Virus record (IMG/VR): IMGVR_UViG_3300027541_000009
Location: 1 to 64,000 of that record
Strand: one strand, 5' to 3'
Length of the DNA: 64,000 bases
Source: a virus
The notes beneath the pieces are model-generated. The model was not told the DNA's origin, searched no databases, and worked only from the letters and a program-made list of their open reading frames with translations. How positions within the stretch are numbered: the stretch's first letter is position 1; each line of letters opens with the position of its first letter. Both the position numbers and the translations under genes were made by a program. Positions 43,395-55,800 of the stretch are shown here, in pieces.

Positions 43395-46300
43395 ATGCCA
43401 ACAAGAGTAGTTCCAGGTTTTGGTGCTGTTTTAAAACCGAACTTTAATACCAGTTATAGTGTTACTTCAATAGATGTAATTAATGGTGGAACTGGATATG
43501 CATCAACAGACCCACCTAAAATAGTAATACAAGGAACTAGCACTCCTGCAGTTGAAGGAATTTTTGAGCCTGTAATAAATATCGATGGAGAAATAACAGA
43601 AATAATAATAATTGATGGGGGTAGTGGATATATTCCTAATAAAATTTTTGGAGATAAAATAGGAATACAGACGACTTCATATGTAGAAAGTTCAAAACTT
43701 GTACAAAAAGGAACAGATACCAATAATCCATACGTTTCTGTTGCATCAACCGAGTCTAGTATTATTATGGAAGTTATTGGAGGTAATGGATCCTCCATAT
43801 ATGAAAATGGATATAATGTTGCAGTGTCTACATCTGTAGTTGGAGTTTCTTCTTCAGTAATTCCAAATTTTTCATCAAATCAAAATGAATTTTATGGATT
43901 CTTTAATCCATTTCCTGCATATTTAACTAGTGGATCAGGTACTGGTGCAAAGTTCAGTGTTTTTATCGTTTATAATTCTACTACAGGATCTCCAATATCA
44001 ACATCTTTAATTTTAAGAGAGGGTGGAAGAGGATATTCAATTGGAGATACAGTTTCAATTGCAGGAACTTTTATGAATGGGTCATCTCCAGAAAATGACC
44101 TAACATTTACGGTATCAAAATTATCTAATACAAGGATTGTATCTGCAGCTAACAGTTCATTTAATGATATTCCATCATCAACCATAGTTGGATTTGGTAC
44201 TGGTGCTAAATTTAATGTCTCTAGAGATTTATTTGGAGATATATCAGTAATTGATGTCTCATATGGTGGTTCTGGTTATGCAATGACTGATAAAATTAGT
44301 GTGGCAGGAACTTACATTGGAGGAATAAGTCCACAAGATGATCTATTATTATCTCCAATTTTATTAGGTACAGATAAACTTCCAAAAACTTTATATGTTA
44401 ATAAAACAGATGATAATAATATAAAAGTATCAGGTCTATCTACTTCACAACCTTTAAATCTTTTAAGTCTTGGAATAGGAACACATAGTTTCACTTTAGA
44501 TGATCCAAATGCAAGTTCATTAATTGCAATTGATAATGTTGTTCAAAATCCAATTTATAATACTAATTTAAATTTAGAATTGGATGCAAATATTTCTACT
44601 GCATCTTCAAGTATTACAGTAAGTTCTGGAATATCTTCAATATTTACTACGGATATAATTAAAATTGGTAATGAATTAATGAAGATTATTAATTTGGGAA
44701 TATCAGGTCCCAATGACATTGAAGTTGAACGTGGTTTTATGGGAACATCTGCAGATTCGCATATAGCAGGTTCTTCAATTGAAATTGTAAGAGGAAATTA
44801 TAATATTATTAAGGATGAAATATATTTTGCATCTCCACCATATGGTCCAACTGGACTTCCTGGAATTGAAATTACATCTAGATTCAATGGAAGAGCATTT
44901 AGTAGAAGGTTTGATCCAGGAATTCCAAATGATAAAAATATCATTTTTGATGACATCTCAGATCAATTTACTGGAATTGGAGCAACGGAATTTATATTAA
45001 AGTCTAAGGGTGAGGATGTAGTTGGAATATTTACTAATACGAATAGTATTTTGGGAAGTACAATTGATATTAATAATAATCCATTCATCTTAATTAACAA
45101 TATTCCTCAAATATCTAAAAAAGATTTTACCATCGATACTCCTGGTCAAAATACAATTAGATTCATTAGTGGAGTTCCATTAGCAGGAAAAATTACAAAG
45201 GTAGGCATTACCACAGGATATGGATATGTGCCCCTTGTAGGTGCTTCTGCAACGGTCTCAGTATCCTCAAGTGGTTCTATTGATAATGTGTATCTTACTG
45301 GGTATGGAAGTGGGTATAGAACCCCTCCAGTTATTGATATACTGTCCACTGTAGGATCTGGAGCAAAGATCTCAGCTTCAGTAGGAGTAGGTGGAACTAT
45401 AACTGGACTAACTATAGTTAATTCTGGATATGGATATACTAATTCACAATTACCAAATGTTAGAATTGGAATCCCATCAAGTTATAGTGATTTATCATTA
45501 GAGTATGTATCTGGAAGTGGATTGGGGCAAGGTGCTAAAGTTTCAGTAAATGTTGGAAGTGCATCTAGTATTATAGGATTTAATTTAGAAGAAAATGGAG
45601 TCTCATATAAAGTAGGAGATATCCTAAAAGTTGTAGGGTTAACTACAAATCCGAATGTAGGTAATTCTTTTGAAGAATTTGAAATTACAGTTGAAGAGAT
45701 ATTTACTGATAAATTTAGTGGATTTTACCCTGGACAATTCATACAATTTGATAGTATCAGTAAATATTTTAATGGAACTAAAACTAAATTTATATTAACA
45801 GTAACTGTTGCAGGAACTACTGAAGTTTTAAGTTTAAAAACTGATCCAAATTCTGATTTAAGAATAGAAAATAATTTATTTGTTTATATTAATGATGTAC
45901 TCCAAGTTCCAGGTGAATCTTACACCTATTCGGGATCTAGAATTATTTTCAAAGAAGCTCCCAAAACAGGATCTAAGTGCGATATTTTATTCTATAGAGG
46001 ATCCGATTTAGATGTTGAACAAGTAGATCCACCAAAAACTATTAAGGAAGGTGATATTGTAAGAATTAAAGAAAATATTTTTGATTTATTTGATAGAGAA
46101 CAATTTGATAGAGTTGTTAAAAACATTGTATCAACTGAAATTTTAGATACATTCCCATATGATAGTTTGGGAATTAATACGAATCCAACAAAAGAAAGAC
46201 CTTTAGATTGGACAAAACAAACTCAAGATAAAATAATTAATGGAGTTTTATATTCAAAAGCAAGACCTGGATTAAAATCAAGAATTATCCCCAATACAAG

Positions 46301-48239
46301 TATTATTAAAAACGTATCACAAGATGATGAACAAATCTATGTAAATAATGCATTCCCATTATTTTCAGATTTAGATAAAAACAAAGGTATAAGTGAGGAA
46401 TTGAGAGACATATTTATTGTAAACAACATAGATATCAATCCCGGAATTTCTACTGCAATAGTTTCTGCTGCTACTACAATTTCAAATATAGATTTAGTAG
46501 ATCCTGGCAATGGTTATTACCAATTAACTAATCCTGAAGTTTCAATATCTCCATCATTCATAGTTAAGAAAGATCCAATTTATAATTGGCAAACTATCAG
46601 TGGAATTACAACTTTAAATTACAATGCAGTATCTGCAGGAAATCTTATTGTTGCAATAGGTGAAGATAATAATTTGGCAATAAGTACAAATGGATTAGGT
46701 TGGAATAATGTTTCAATAGGTGGATCATCAATTATAGATTTTAATGCAGTTGAGGTTGCACAACCTTCAGATAGATACGTTGCTGTTGGAAGTAGTGCAA
46801 ATGTGTATAGAGCATTGGGTGTAAATAATTCTACTACAACTTGGACAAAAGTATCTCTAATCAAAGAAGTCCAATATGTTGGGCAAACTTTATCTAGAAT
46901 TCCAAGTACATATTCAGGAACATTTAATGATCTTTCATATAATAGTGCTAAAGATGTATGGGCAATAGTTGGAACTTCAGGTGGATTGTTTTCTTCTGTA
47001 GGAATAAACACTGACAGAATGGTTGAACGTATAATATCGTTTAATGATTTAAATTCAATTACTAATAATAATGATACATTTGTATCTGTTGGAAATAATG
47101 GAGACATAGTTTATTCTCCAGATGGAATTTTCTGGTATCCATCTCCAAATAAGATTACAGTTCAGAATTTAAATGATGTCGTTTGGGATGGTAATAAATT
47201 TGTTGCAGTGGGAAATAATGGAATTATCTTAATTTCTTCAAATGGAATAGATTGGTCAGAACTTGTAATTGAAAATACTTCTATTAATTTTAAAAAGATA
47301 AAATATTATGATAATTTCTATACTTCACTTGATAGTAATGGAACTTTACTCTTCTCTTTTGATTTAATTCATTGGGTTAAGAGAGATACAAATCAATTAA
47401 ACCCAATTAATGATTTAATCTATATCCCAAATCTTGGAAATGAAGGTAGATACATTGGTGTTGGAAATAGTGGTACGATAATATATGCGGAACCTATAAT
47501 TAATAAAGCAGTTGCTATAAGTACAGTGTCTGATGAAAAGATTTCATCTATTACTATAGTAAACGGTGGATTTGGATATTCTAGAATAAATCCACCACCA
47601 ATTCTTATTCAATCAGATACTATTAAAAAAGAAGAAATTAAATCTATTAAGGCAATTGGTGATTATGGAACAATTATTGGAATTAATACATTTTCTGAAG
47701 GATCTCCTGGAATTGGAACTACTTCACCTAAACTAGAATTTGTCCTTAAATCTGAATTTTATGATAATGATTCTCTAGGAATAGGATATTCATCACTCAA
47801 TACATATGGTGTACAATATAGTTCACTTTCTGTTGGAGATTACTTTGTTCTTGTAGATACTAATGCAACATGTGGTCATGCTTTAACTGGAATAACGACC
47901 AGTAAAAATGGAATGGCAAATTATCCAGAATCTAGAGTTGGAACTGCAGTCAGTTTCCTGGATGGAGTTTATATTGTTGAAAGTGTAACTCCAGCATCTC
48001 TCGGAATTGTTACTGTAGGATGTAATTTTGCACCAATTCCTTCTATAGGTGCAGATGTAATTGAAGTAAATCCAGGTGTAAATACTACTGGTTATTATGG
48101 AAGTTACAGTTGGGGTAAAATATTTGGTTATGAATCTAGATCTAGAGGAATTCCTAAAGATTTCGTAGTCAATACCAATGATGGTCTTGTTGGATTGAAT
48201 ACTGGTCCTAAGATTTATAGAAGTCGTGGACTTATTTAA
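43395..48239 (+). CDS. Giant virion protein with G-x-G-Y repeats and a BNR-like propeller, 1614 aa
   Basis: Residues 1-1000 are tandem beta units with cores such as GGTGYASTDPPK, GGSGYIPN, GGRGYSIGD, GGSGYAMTD, GSGYRTPP and GYGYTNSQLP. Residues about 385-455 hold an I-G-N-E-L...VERGFMGTSADSHIAG module. Residues about 1070-1370 repeat VAVGNNG-IL-SSNGIDW-type units (AVGSSANVY, FVSVGNNGDIVYSPDGIFW, FVAVGNNGIILISSNGIDW, YIGVGNSGTIIY), a beta-propeller of the BNR / sialidase-like type that may bind sugar. Between the gp7-position gene and gp8; probably part of the baseplate periphery or a receptor-contacting fibre. No usual ribosome site precedes its ATG. Confidence 0.65.
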   Translation: MPTRVVPGFGAVLKPNFNTSYSVTSIDVINGGTGYASTDPPKIVIQGTSTPAVEGIFEPVINIDGEITEIIIIDGGSGYIPNKIFGDKIGIQTTSYVESSKLVQKGTDTNNPYVSVASTESSIIMEVIGGNGSSIYENGYNVAVSTSVVGVSSSVIPNFSSNQNEFYGFFNPFPAYLTSGSGTGAKFSVFIVYNSTTGSPISTSLILREGGRGYSIGDTVSIAGTFMNGSSPENDLTFTVSKLSNTRIVSAANSSFNDIPSSTIVGFGTGAKFNVSRDLFGDISVIDVSYGGSGYAMTDKISVAGTYIGGISPQDDLLLSPILLGTDKLPKTLYVNKTDDNNIKVSGLSTSQPLNLLSLGIGTHSFTLDDPNASSLIAIDNVVQNPIYNTNLNLELDANISTASSSITVSSGISSIFTTDIIKIGNELMKIINLGISGPNDIEVERGFMGTSADSHIAGSSIEIVRGNYNIIKDEIYFASPPYGPTGLPGIEITSRFNGRAFSRRFDPGIPNDKNIIFDDISDQFTGIGATEFILKSKGEDVVGIFTNTNSILGSTIDINNNPFILINNIPQISKKDFTIDTPGQNTIRFISGVPLAGKITKVGITTGYGYVPLVGASATVSVSSSGSIDNVYLTGYGSGYRTPPVIDILSTVGSGAKISASVGVGGTITGLTIVNSGYGYTNSQLPNVRIGIPSSYSDLSLEYVSGSGLGQGAKVSVNVGSASSIIGFNLEENGVSYKVGDILKVVGLTTNPNVGNSFEEFEITVEEIFTDKFSGFYPGQFIQFDSISKYFNGTKTKFILTVTVAGTTEVLSLKTDPNSDLRIENNLFVYINDVLQVPGESYTYSGSRIIFKEAPKTGSKCDILFYRGSDLDVEQVDPPKTIKEGDIVRIKENIFDLFDREQFDRVVKNIVSTEILDTFPYDSLGINTNPTKERPLDWTKQTQDKIINGVLYSKARPGLKSRIIPNTSIIKNVSQDDEQIYVNNAFPLFSDLDKNKGISEELRDIFIVNNIDINPGISTAIVSAATTISNIDLVDPGNGYYQLTNPEVSISPSFIVKKDPIYNWQTISGITTLNYNAVSAGNLIVAIGEDNNLAISTNGLGWNNVSIGGSSIIDFNAVEVAQPSDRYVAVGSSANVYRALGVNNSTTTWTKVSLIKEVQYVGQTLSRIPSTYSGTFNDLSYNSAKDVWAIVGTSGGLFSSVGINTDRMVERIISFNDLNSITNNNDTFVSVGNNGDIVYSPDGIFWYPSPNKITVQNLNDVVWDGNKFVAVGNNGIILISSNGIDWSELVIENTSINFKKIKYYDNFYTSLDSNGTLLFSFDLIHWVKRDTNQLNPINDLIYIPNLGNEGRYIGVGNSGTIIYAEPIINKAVAISTVSDEKISSITIVNGGFGYSRINPPPILIQSDTIKKEEIKSIKAIGDYGTIIGINTFSEGSPGIGTTSPKLEFVLKSEFYDNDSLGIGYSSLNTYGVQYSSLSVGDYFVLVDTNATCGHALTGITTSKNGMANYPESRVGTAVSFLDGVYIVESVTPASLGIVTVGCNFAPIPSIGADVIEVNPGVNTTGYYGSYSWGKIFGYESRSRGIPKDFVVNTNDGLVGLNTGPKIYRSRGLI

Positions 48240-48245
48240 TAAATA
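48238..48245 (+). promoter_or_regulatory. Late promoter-like motif AATAAATA
   Basis: 29 bp before the gp8 start, overlapping the previous stop codon. Confidence 0.45.
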
Positions 48246-48266
48246 ATAAAAAGTTTCTCGTGTAAA

Positions 48267-49832
48267 ATGCCTGCAATTATATCTGACCAATTTAGAATAA
48301 TGAATGCTGAAACTTTTGTAAAAAGCATCGTTTCAGTAGGAAATAGTACAAATTATTACTATACATTTTTAGGTCAACCAAATTGTTATAACGAATTGGC
48401 AGGTGGATCTCCAAATTGGGGAGAAGGTCTACCACCTCTAGATGGATTTCAAGAAGAAAATGAAATAAAAAATAGTATTATATCTCTAAAAAGAGTAACT
48501 GATAGTGATATCAGGAGAATGATACGTAAGTTGAAATGGATTTCGGGAAATACATATGAAATGTATCGTCATGATTATTCAATCTATAATAAAACACCAA
48601 ATACAACTCAAAGTAGTTTATATGAAGCAAATTATTATGTAATTAACGAAGATTTTAGAGTTTATATTTGTCTACAAAATGGAACAGATCCAGAAAATCC
48701 TAGAGGGAAACCATCATTCGATGAACCAACTTTTATTGATCTAGAACCAAGACCTGCAGGAACAAGTGGAGATGGATATATTTGGAAATATTTGTTTACA
48801 ATTAAACCATCAGAAATTGTAAAATTCGATTCAATTGAATATTTACCAGTTCCTGAAAAGTGGGGTGAGATCGGTGAAAGTATTTCTACCAAAAATAATG
48901 CTATAGAAGGAAAAATTGAAATAGTTACTATCAAAAATAGAGGTTCCGAATATCAACCTATTTCTCAAACTTTTACAAATGTACCTATTCTTGGAGATGG
49001 AACTGGAGGTAGAGCAACTATAACAGTCGATTCATTTGGTAAAGTTTCTGAAGTTTATGTTACAGATGGTGGACATGGATATACTAAAGGTATCATAAAG
49101 TTTGAACCAGGTGCACCTGGGATTACAACTTCCTTATCTAATGGTGGAACAATGGCAGAATTTGATGTCATTATTCCACCAAAAGGTGGTCATGGTTATG
49201 ATATTTACAGAGAACTAGGAGCATATCGAGTTCTTATTTACTCTAGATATATTACAGATGAAACAAATCCTGATGTTATTTTAGGAAATGATTTTGCAAG
49301 AGTTGGAATCCTTAAAAATCCAACAGTTTTGGGGAGTGAAGTAGAATTACTTAATAAATCTGAAGTCAGTGCATTAAAATCATTAAAATTAGTTGGAATT
49401 ACCTCACAAACTACTTATGCAGTAGATAGTAGAATTACACAAACTGTCGGTTTAGGTAAAACTGCAATCGGATTTGTTGCATCATGGGATAATGTTACTG
49501 GAGTTTTAAAATATTACCAACCTGTTGGACTTGCTACTGTAGGTGTAAGTTATAAATTACATGATTTTACATCTTCCCCAGAGTCTGGTGGAAATATATT
49601 AATTAATTCATCATCAATTGTAGGACCTGCATTAAATATTCATACAGGTTTTACTGGTCTCAGTACGGTAATAAATAATAGGACTTATCAATTGGGTAGT
49701 TACTTTAATTCTGGTATTTCATCTGCCGAATATAACACTAAATCAGGTGAAATAATTTATATTGATAATAGACAACCAATTCCTCGTTCTAGAAATCAAA
49801 AAGAAGATATTAAAATAGTTTTGGAGTTCTAA
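48267..49832 (+). CDS. gp8: Baseplate wedge subunit gp8
   Basis: 521 residues (T4 gp8: 334). N-terminal TFLGQPNCYNELAGGSPNWG, then RKLKWISGNTYEMYRHDYSI, GTSGDGYIWKYLFTIKPSEI, and the C-terminal GEIIYIDNRQPIPRSRNQKE, I.V.EF ending align with the T4 gp8 layout (GDGYVWEYLFEI and MIYMENRPPI in T4, as I recall). Residues about 210-275 carry an inserted pair of G-x-G-Y type units (RGSEYQPISQ, GGHGYTKG), explaining part of the extra length. Confidence 0.9.
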   Translation: MPAIISDQFRIMNAETFVKSIVSVGNSTNYYYTFLGQPNCYNELAGGSPNWGEGLPPLDGFQEENEIKNSIISLKRVTDSDIRRMIRKLKWISGNTYEMYRHDYSIYNKTPNTTQSSLYEANYYVINEDFRVYICLQNGTDPENPRGKPSFDEPTFIDLEPRPAGTSGDGYIWKYLFTIKPSEIVKFDSIEYLPVPEKWGEIGESISTKNNAIEGKIEIVTIKNRGSEYQPISQTFTNVPILGDGTGGRATITVDSFGKVSEVYVTDGGHGYTKGIIKFEPGAPGITTSLSNGGTMAEFDVIIPPKGGHGYDIYRELGAYRVLIYSRYITDETNPDVILGNDFARVGILKNPTVLGSEVELLNKSEVSALKSLKLVGITSQTTYAVDSRITQTVGLGKTAIGFVASWDNVTGVLKYYQPVGLATVGVSYKLHDFTSSPESGGNILINSSSIVGPALNIHTGFTGLSTVINNRTYQLGSYFNSGISSAEYNTKSGEIIYIDNRQPIPRSRNQKEDIKIVLEF

Positions 49833-49838
49833 TAAAAA

Positions 49839-52800
49839 ATGCCTCAAAATACAAACCTAAATGTTTCTCCATATTTTGATGATTTTGATCCATTAAAGAA
49901 TTATCAAAGAGTACTATTTAAACCTGGATATCCAATCCAGTCAAGAGAATTAACTACATTACAATCAATATTACAGAATCAAATTGAAAAGTTTGGGCAA
50001 CATTTCTTCAAAGAAGGATCTGTAGTAATTCCCGGACAAGTTGCTTATGACTCTGAATATACTTCAGTACAAATAAATGATACACATTTAGGAATTCCAG
50101 TTTCATCCTATATTGATAAATTAGTAGGTAAAAAAATAAAAGGTGAAACTAGTGGAGTTGTTGCAAAAGTAGAAAATTATATTACAGGTGTAGAATCAGA
50201 ACGTTCAAATTATACTTTATATGTAAAATACTTAAGTTCAAGTGATACAGATTTTACTACCACTACATTTTTAGATGGAGAAAATTTAATAACTCTTGAG
50301 ACAATCGATTATAGTTTAACGTCTATTGTTGCAAACACTACATTTGCAACTACAATTATTAGTGAATCCACCTCTACAGGATCTGCAATTAAAATTGTTG
50401 AGGGGATTTATTTTATTCGTGGATTCTTTATTACAGTACCTTCCCAAACTGTAATATTAGATCAATATTCAAATTCACCATCTTATAGAATAGGTTTACT
50501 GATCAATGAAGAATTTTCAGTAGCTTCAAATAATAATGATGATTTATTTGATAATGCTCAAGGATTTTCTAACTTTGCTGCTCCTGGTGCAGATAGATTA
50601 AAGATAACTACAACTTTAATCAAAAAAGAGTTAGAAGATTTTAATGATGAAGATTTTGTAGAGTTAGTAAGAATTGAAAATGGTGAAATTAAAAAATTTG
50701 TAAACACTACTAATTATAATTTAATTAGAGATGAATTAGCAAAAAGAACTTATGATGAGTCTGGTGATTATTATATTAAACCTTTTGTAGCATCAATAAA
50801 AGAATCTCTAAATGATAGAGTTGGAAACAATGGAATTTATCTAGAAGGTTTAAAAACAAAGCAAGGTAATACAGCATCTGATGATTTGGCTTGCATCTCT
50901 ATAAGTCCAGGTAAGGCTTATGTAAGAGGATATGGGATTGAAACAGTAAGTAATGAATTAATAGATTTACAAAAACCAAGAACTACTAATAAAGTTATTA
51001 ATTCGGCACTTCCATTTAATATCGGTAGACAAATTACAATTAATAATGTATATGGTTCAGTACCAGTAGGATTTTCAACATTATCTACTGTATATTTGTA
51101 TTCAGATAGGACCACCACTCCTGGAGTTTCATCTGGTGAAATGATAGGAGTTGCTAACGTATATGATTTGAAATCAAAATCATCTGAGTATGCAAATCAA
51201 ACTACAGAATATGAAATATCTTTATATGATGTCCAGACATATACGTTATTAACTTTAAATGCAAACATACAAACTTTAGCAGAATCTACATTTGTCGAAG
51301 GAACAAGTAGTGGAGCAACTGGATATTTAGTATCTACTATTTCAAATTCAAATATTTTAACTTTATATCAAGTATCTGGATCTTTCTTACCCAATGAATC
51401 ATTAAAATTCAATGGAGTGGATGATGGTAGAATTGTTGTAAGTATAAAAGATTATAATTTATCAGATGTACACCAATTTGTAGGAAATAGTGGAGTTTCT
51501 GGAGTTGGAACTTTTACTGCAGATCCAGTCCTATCTAATAGAATTGTTTTAGGAGAACTTGCCGCACAGTTTACAATTACTGGTGCTTCTGGTGGAACAA
51601 GTAATGTTTCAACATCAAGTACAATATTTTATTCTACAGTAAATGTTGGAGATATTATAACATATACAAAACAAGGACAGACTGTTCCAACATACAATAA
51701 AGTTTCTAGTGTAAATGATTATTCTTACTTAACAATAATTCCAACAACTTCAGTTTCTGGAGTATCCAGTGGAGGATTACCAACATCTACAATAGTCGTA
51801 AATGATTTAAGAAAAGCTACATTAGAAATTCAAAAAACATCTAATGCTTATCTTTATTCTAAATTAGAAAATTCTAATGTTTCAAATGTAGATCTAACTG
51901 GATCTAGTATTATATTTAAAAAGTCTTATGATCTAAGCTCTGGTGATATCTCATCTGGATCTGTAAGTAAAACTTTAGAGACAGATTTAGATTTAACTTT
52001 AGAGCCCTTTGACGAAGAGGATTATACTTTAACTTATAAAAATACTGGTAAGGTTGAACCTTTAAATGATCAAAAAGTTTCAATTTCAGGTAGAACTATT
52101 TCTATTTCAGGTCTTACTGGATCAGGACCTGCTACTTTAACTGCGACTTTCAAAAAAATAAATACAAAAAATAAAAAGAAAGTATATAATCGTTCAACAT
52201 CTTTAATTGTATCCAGATCTAATTCAACATCTTCAGGAATTGGGAAATCAACTTTAGATGATGGTTTAGTATACAGTTCAATTTATGGTGTAAGAGTACA
52301 GGATAAAACTATTTCATTAAATATTCCAGATGTTGTAAGTATTACAGGAATATTTGAATCTTCAGATACATCTGATCCAAAACTTCCAGTTCTTACACTT
52401 ACTTCTTTAAATTCTGCATTAACTAATGCAGTGAAAGGTGAAAGAATCATTGGTAAAACTAGCAATGCTGTTGCTACGTATGTAAATAGATTAGATGCCA
52501 ATCAATTAGAATTAGTATATCTCAACGAGAATACATTTAGATCTGGTGAAGTTGTAGTATTTGAGGAATCTAAAATTTCGGGTGAAGTTTTAGATATTAC
52601 TGTCGGTGATAAGAATATTAAATCATCATACACTTTAGATTCTGGATATAGAAGTGAGTATCTAGATTTTTCTAGAATTATTAGAAAAGAAGATAGTGCA
52701 TCTCCAACCAAAAAAATTAGAATTATATTTAACAACTATACATTAAATGCTGAAGATAATGGTGATTTTGTAACTGTAAATTCTTATGATAAAGAAAGAT

Positions 52801-55800
52801 TTAAAAATGATATATTGTCAGTAGATGGTTATCGATCCACTGATGTGATAGATCTCAGACCTAGAGTTCTTCCATATTCTGGAACATATTCTCCGTTTGA
52901 ATATAGATCCAGACAATTTAGTACATCTTCAAATTCATCACCACATATCTTCTCACAAGATAGATTTATAAATCTATCCTATGATTATTATCTTCCAAGA
53001 ATTGATAAACTTTTCTTAAGTAAAGATGGTATTTTTACTTTAAATAGTGGAGTTCCATCAATTAATCCAAAATCACCAGATAATTTAGATTATGCTTTAG
53101 AAATTGCAACATTATATTTACCTCCATATTTGTATGATGTAAAAGATGTTAAAATAAACTTTACAACACATAAGAGATATACTATGAAAGATATCTCTAG
53201 GTTGGAGGATAGAATATCTAATATTGAATATTATACTTCACTTTCACTTTTAGAATCAGACACTCAAAATTTAGTAATTAGAGATCCGCAAACAGGATTA
53301 GATAGATTCAAGGCTGGATTTTTTGTTGACAATTTTAAATCAAATAGTGGTGGGGATCTTTCAAGTCCAATTTATAAAGCAAGTGTAGACACTGCATTAG
53401 GAATGCTGAGACCGCAGCACTATACTACCTCCGTTGATCTTTTACTAGGTTCCGAATCTATTGTTGGTATTGGAACAACATCAAATCCATCAGTAGACCT
53501 TAGATTTGCAAATGATTTAGGATCACTTAATATTAAGAGAACTGGAGATATAATTTCTTTAAATTATTCAGATGTAAAATATATTGAGAATAAATTTGCA
53601 ACCAGAATTGAAAATGTTAATCCATTCTTAGTAACTACTTGGATTGGTAGTCTTGAATTAAATCCATCTACAGACACATGGATTGAAACTAGAAGAACAG
53701 AAAGAACTGAAGATATTGAAGGAACGTATAGGACTGCTATGCAACTTCTTGGAGTTGATAGTAATACTGGATTATCTCCAGTTGATTGGGGTGCTTGGGA
53801 AACTAATTGGACTGGAACAACAACTGTTGCGGGACCATCATTAGGTAGAATTAACGTAGGAAGTCAATTAACTAGCACAAATTGGTTTGGATGGGGAGTC
53901 ACCCAAAACTTCAGAGATACTATTATAGATGTAAGAAATGAAACCACGACTACTACAACAAACCAATCAAGACAAGGAATTCAATTTGGAGTAAGTGAAA
54001 GATTTGATAGCACAAGTCTAGGAGATAGAGTCGTTTCTAGATCAATTATTAGTTTAATGAGATCTAGAAATATTGAAGTTATTGCAAGAAGACTGAAACC
54101 TAATACTAGATTTTATGGATTCTTCGATAATGTAGATATGACTGAGTATATTGTTCCAAAACTCATTGAAGTTACAATGAGCAGTGGAACATTTGCTAAA
54201 GGTGAAACTGTAGTTGGTGTATTGGGATCAAAGACTATCAGATTTAGACTTGCAAACCAAAATCACAAGTATGGTCCATATAATGCACCAATTGAGGTCT
54301 ATAAGACTAATCCATATCAACCAGAAAATTCATTATCAACAAATTATTCATCAACAACAACAGTTCTTAACGTAGATACTGCAAGTTTAGAACTTCAAGC
54401 AAATTCAGAATTCTTTGGATCTATTTCTGCTAATATGAAATTAGTAGGTGAAACTAGTGGTGCAATTGCCACTGTATCTCAAATTAGACTTATTACTGAT
54501 AATGCAGGAGTCTTTATTGGTTCATTGTTTATCCCAGATCCAACAACTCCATCTACTCCTTCATTTAAAACAGGAACTAAAACATTTGTATTGACTTCAA
54601 GTTCTACTAATTCTTCAATTGTTGGATTTACTCAAAGTACGGCAGAAAATAACTTCACTTCAAGTGGAACTTTAGATAATGTTGAAGAGTTGACACTTAG
54701 AATTAGAAATGCTGATGTAGAAAGAATTCCTAGATCAGAATCTAGAGTAGTAACTAGTGTAGAAAGTGGTCTTGAAGTTGCTGCAATAACTGAAAATAGA
54801 TCAGTTACAACAATATTCCCACCACCTCCAAGAAGAATTGATCCACTTGCTCAATCTTTTGAAGTCACTGATCCAAATGGAGTATTTGTTACTAAGTGTG
54901 ATGTTTATTTTAGAAGTAAGTCATCAAATGATATTCCAGTTGTTCTACAAATTAGAACAATGCAAACTGGTTTACCAACTCAAACTATATTACCATTCTC
55001 TGAAGTAACATTAGATTCAGATAATGTAAAAGTTTCAGAAGATGGAACAGTTTCCACTACATTTACATTCCCATCACCTGTATACTTAGAGTCTGGGAAT
55101 GAATATTCTTTAGTATTACTTTCATATTCAGATGAATATACAGTATGGATCTCCAGAATGGGTGAAGCAGATGTTTCAACATTAGATTTACCGGAAAGTG
55201 AAAGAATTATTGTTTCTCAACAACCTCTTCTTGGATCATTATTTAAATCACAAAATGCATCAACTTGGGATGCAAGTCAATATGAAGATCTTAAATTTAC
55301 TCTTTATAGAGCAGAATTTTCTAGAACTGGTGGTTCCGTAAGATTCTATAATCCAGATCTAGGAATTGGTAATAGACAAGTTGCATCATTAAGACCAAAT
55401 CCAATAACTGCTTATTCAAGATCTGCTGTCATTGGATTGGGTAAGAGTTTGTCCTCAGCAGACTCTGTATTATTCACCAATGGTAGTACCATTACTCAAG
55501 AAAATAATACAAATTTCTCAGGTAATTTAAAATCAGTTCTTGGGGCAGTTGGTGTCGGATCTACCTTAAGTATTACAAATTCTGGAACAGGATTTGTAGG
55601 ATTCTTAACAACTTATTCAAATGTTGATTTAGTTACTCTTACTGGTTCAGGATCTGGAGCAAAAGCAAGCATTACTGTTTTCAATGGAGTTGCTATAGCA
55701 GCTACAGTCTCTAAAGGTGGTTCTGGATATGCAGTTGGAGATACTTTAACAATAGATTCGGAAAATACTGGAAACTTTGGTAAAAACTTAATTTTAAGTA

